Of a stretch of DNA of 64,000 nucleotides, positions 62,070 through 64,000 are shown piece after piece. The stretch lies in the NCBI RefSeq assembly GCF_030817215.1, contig NZ_JAUSZA010000001.1:884501-948500 (forward strand). The letters run 5' to 3'. The notes beneath the pieces were generated by a model that saw only the letters and a list, made by a program, of their open reading frames with translations, was not told where the DNA came from and made no database searches. The stretch is from Paenibacillus sp. V4I3 (lineage in GTDB: Bacteria; Bacillota; Bacilli; Paenibacillales; NBRC-103111). A program made the translations under genes and the position numbers. Numbering within the stretch: position 1 is the first letter of the stretch; each line of letters opens with the position of its first letter.

Positions 62070-62807
62070 TTACTGCTTAGCGTTTAAAAGCGTTTCTGGA
62101 TTAACCGCTGCATTATCACTAACTTGGCGGACTTCAAAGTGCAGATGCACGCCGTCCTCTTTCTCGAACTCGTTGCGTCCTGCTTTCGCGATGATGTCGC
62201 CTTTTTTCACTTCAGCGCCTTTGGCTACTTTCACCTCGGACAAGCTTTGGTAAACACTGATCAAGCCGTTGCTGTGTGTAATTTCAACGAGATTACCAAC
62301 AACCGGATTCTGCTCAACCGCAGTCACCTTGCCACTCAGAGCAGCTAATACTTCAAATGCTGCGCCATCTTTGGCTTTCAAGTCAATAGCAGTATGCGGC
62401 GTCAATTGATCGTTATATTGAATCATTGCCGTCTGCTTCACTTCATTCGTTGCATTCGTGTCATAGAAAGGGATGGAGACTTCGACCAGTGTTCTGTCTT
62501 TAACAGGCCACTGTATCGTTTCGGTTTGTGCGTTGACCGCAACCGCCCCGTCCGGTGCTTTGGTAGTGTCTGTCGCTTTGTCGCTGCTGCTAACCTTAAT
62601 GCCCAGATCTGCTTCGCTGACTGTCTTCTTCCCGGCGTCCTGGTACACCCACATTAAGGTTAAGATAATTGCTGCTGCTGCCATATACGTTGCTGGGAAT
62701 ACCCACTTCTTAGCAAGCAACCTCTTCCATGTGGATGTCGTACTTTGTGCTCCTTGTGCAGTTTTAGGAGCTTCTTCTTTTTGAAAACCTTTGTTTTGAT
62801 CATTCAT
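62070..62807 (-). CDS. spoIIQ: SpoIIQ-type membrane-anchored M23 (LytM) protein
   Basis: One membrane helix (about 33-52) anchors an extracytoplasmic LytM domain (about 105-245). In Bacillus, SpoIIQ in the forespore membrane binds SpoIIIAH across the intermembrane space. Both zinc-binding motifs look complete: HTAID (HxxxD) and HLHFEV (HxH). Location between spoIID and spoIIID supports the identification. Start chosen at 62807 with GAGGTGAT upstream. A generic M23 peptidase is the main alternative. Confidence 0.85.
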   Translation of the reverse strand: MNDQNKGFQKEEAPKTAQGAQSTTSTWKRLLAKKWVFPATYMAAAAIILTLMWVYQDAGKKTVSEADLGIKVSSSDKATDTTKAPDGAVAVNAQTETIQWPVKDRTLVEVSIPFYDTNATNEVKQTAMIQYNDQLTPHTAIDLKAKDGAAFEVLAALSGKVTAVEQNPVVGNLVEITHSNGLISVYQSLSEVKVAKGAEVKKGDIIAKAGRNEFEKEDGVHLHFEVRQVSDNAAVNPETLLNAKQ

Positions 62808-62889
62808 GGTTATCACCTCATCAACCATTCTTGACACATTTAAAGGTTTTATACTTGAAGAAAGATATTTTTATAGAAACGTTAAAGGA

Positions 62890-63942
62890 TTACGATTTTC
62901 GGATAAAAGGGGTCGCTTTTTCGATAGAGATGCCTGTGTAATAGTAGGTTACGATTTGCTCCGCGGTTTTGCCTTCCTTCGCCATACCATTGGCGCCCCA
63001 TTGACTTAGGCCAACACCATGGCCATATCCGTAGGTGGTAAACGTGATTTTGGAGCCTGACCATGTCCACGTAAATTGAGAGGATGCTAGTCCTAGCTTC
63101 TCTCTTACTTCACGTCCTGAAAATATTTTACCGCCAATGGTTATGGTTTTAATCCGGTGGCCGGTCGACCACGCTAATACTTTCATATTTTTGGCGCTTG
63201 TACCTGTTGTTGCTATACTCGTAACGCCTAGCTTCTGAAGCATACTCTTGTAACTGAGATCAACGGTTTCTTGATAGCGAGAAGATAGCTTTATATCCCA
63301 GGGGCTTGGCACACTTCGCAGGTAGGGACTCTTGAACGGCCAATAATCTTCCGAGTTTTCGGTGTATCCATTACTTGTCGAGAAAAAGGTGGCGTTGATA
63401 GGTTTATGCTCATAAGTGAGGATTAGATCTTTGGTTTCATTCACGGCTCTATCGATTTTGGCCATATTCGTCTCGTAACGCTTGTCCCATCTGTCTCTAA
63501 GCTCTTGTTCCGTGATATAAGCTTGATGTGCAGTTGTGTCTGTCACAAGCGCATCGCTAACCGGCATATTGCTGTAGTCCTTCTCTAGCACTCTACGCAC
63601 AACATAAGTCCTAGCCGCCATAGCCTGCGCTTTGAGCGCCTCCAGCTCGAATTCGATCGGCATTTCGGCGGCGAGCACACCTTTCACATACTGTTCCAGC
63701 GGTACCGTCTCAATCGTCGCTTTCTTGGTCAGATACACGGGAATCATTAGGCCTTGTTCGGTGATTGTTTCCTGGAGAAGTCCGTCTTTCGCAATTTGGA
63801 TGGGAGATTGCGCGCCGCCATCCGGAATCTTCTTAACTAGCAATCCTGGAACGATAATAGTCACACATAGCATGGAAGATAAGCAAACAGCCATCCAAAG
63901 GATGACCCCTTTGCCCAGCACGCGTTTCTTCTTGAATATCAT
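62890..63942 (-). CDS. spoIID: SpoIID, septal peptidoglycan hydrolase for engulfment
   Basis: SpoIID is a lytic transglycosylase that works with SpoIIM and SpoIIP during engulfment. The 350-residue protein has an N-terminal membrane helix (about 12-32). The family core contains LEQYVKGVLAAEMPIEFELE, LKAQAMAARTYVVRRV, and AYGYGHGVGLSQWGANGM-type motifs (visible as TTYGYGHGVGLSQWG). It is at the head of the spoIID-spoIIQ-spoIIID-mbl series. The 58 bases beyond it show no further gene. Confidence 0.95.
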   Translation of the reverse strand: MIFKKKRVLGKGVILWMAVCLSSMLCVTIIVPGLLVKKIPDGGAQSPIQIAKDGLLQETITEQGLMIPVYLTKKATIETVPLEQYVKGVLAAEMPIEFELEALKAQAMAARTYVVRRVLEKDYSNMPVSDALVTDTTAHQAYITEQELRDRWDKRYETNMAKIDRAVNETKDLILTYEHKPINATFFSTSNGYTENSEDYWPFKSPYLRSVPSPWDIKLSSRYQETVDLSYKSMLQKLGVTSIATTGTSAKNMKVLAWSTGHRIKTITIGGKIFSGREVREKLGLASSQFTWTWSGSKITFTTYGYGHGVGLSQWGANGMAKEGKTAEQIVTYYYTGISIEKATPFIRKS

Positions 63943-64000
63943 CTAAGCAGCCTCCATAAGCGCGTTTACTAGCATGTAATTGATATGACTTAGCTTATGA

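Noticed and set aside
1..64000. tRNA, rRNA, prophage or integrase genes
   Set aside because: None was recognised on either strand; the region reads as core and surface-related chromosome.

Overview
The window looks like chromosome of a motile, spore-forming, S-layered member of the Paenibacillaceae (Paenibacillus or a close relative). Evidence: sporulation genes (spoIID, a spoIIQ-type gene, spoIIID, an alpha/beta SASP), a flagellar late-gene cluster in the Bacillus subtilis order, degSU and comF genes beside it, several large SLH-domain proteins, and a csaB pyruvyltransferase. Almost every gene is on the minus strand. The one clear plus-strand gene is a glycosyltransferase at 12.4-14.3 kb.

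Layout. 0-2.5 kb: end of a sugar-nucleotide/glycosyltransferase operon (partial rfbF, GT2 protein). 2.8-12.2 kb: two tandem paralogous secreted proteins with a von Willebrand A domain and 17 or 8 IPT/TIG repeats. Each is preceded by a well-formed class I c-di-GMP riboswitch and an intrinsic terminator. 12.4-14.3 kb: plus-strand GT2/TPR protein. 14.35-24.4 kb: flagellar cluster fliT-fliS-flaG-fliD-GT-hag-csrA-fliW-yviE-flgL-flgK-flgN-flgM-yvyF. It has sigma-D promoters before hag and flgM and a CsrA-type hairpin in the hag leader. 24.5-29.7 kb: comFC, comFA, a small membrane protein, degU, degS. 29.8-35.6 kb: NAGPA-type secreted protein, coiled-coil ORF, metK with an unusual leader, SASP, small secreted protein. 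35.7-49.7 kb: four SLH proteins. Two of them are encoded by a 3.2-kb tandem duplication in which I found only one mismatch. 49.9-55.2 kb: tagO-like, tagA-like, csaB and a DUF5693-type membrane protein, fitting synthesis and pyruvylation of the cell-wall polymer that SLH domains bind. 55.3-58.5 kb: phospho-sugar mutase with an apparent frameshift, fabZ, pgsA, epuA-like. 58.5-63.9 kb: flhP, flhO, mbl, spoIIID, spoIIQ-like, spoIID, in B. subtilis order.

How it fits together. The window holds both sides of a motile-to-sessile decision: flagellin and its CsrA/FliW homeostasis loop, the DegSU regulator, and two c-di-GMP-riboswitch-controlled giant repeat proteins that look like adhesins. Next to them are the S-layer proteins and the genes that make their anchor. 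The riboswitch/vWA-IPT pair is the strongest candidate for an undescribed system. Other items worth a look are the perfect S-layer gene duplication, structured leaders ahead of metK, the S-layer genes and the csaB operon, a 20-bp perfect hairpin touching the fliW ribosome-binding site, and a possible plus-strand small RNA between fabZ and pgsA. All assignments come from reading the sequence; no database search was run.
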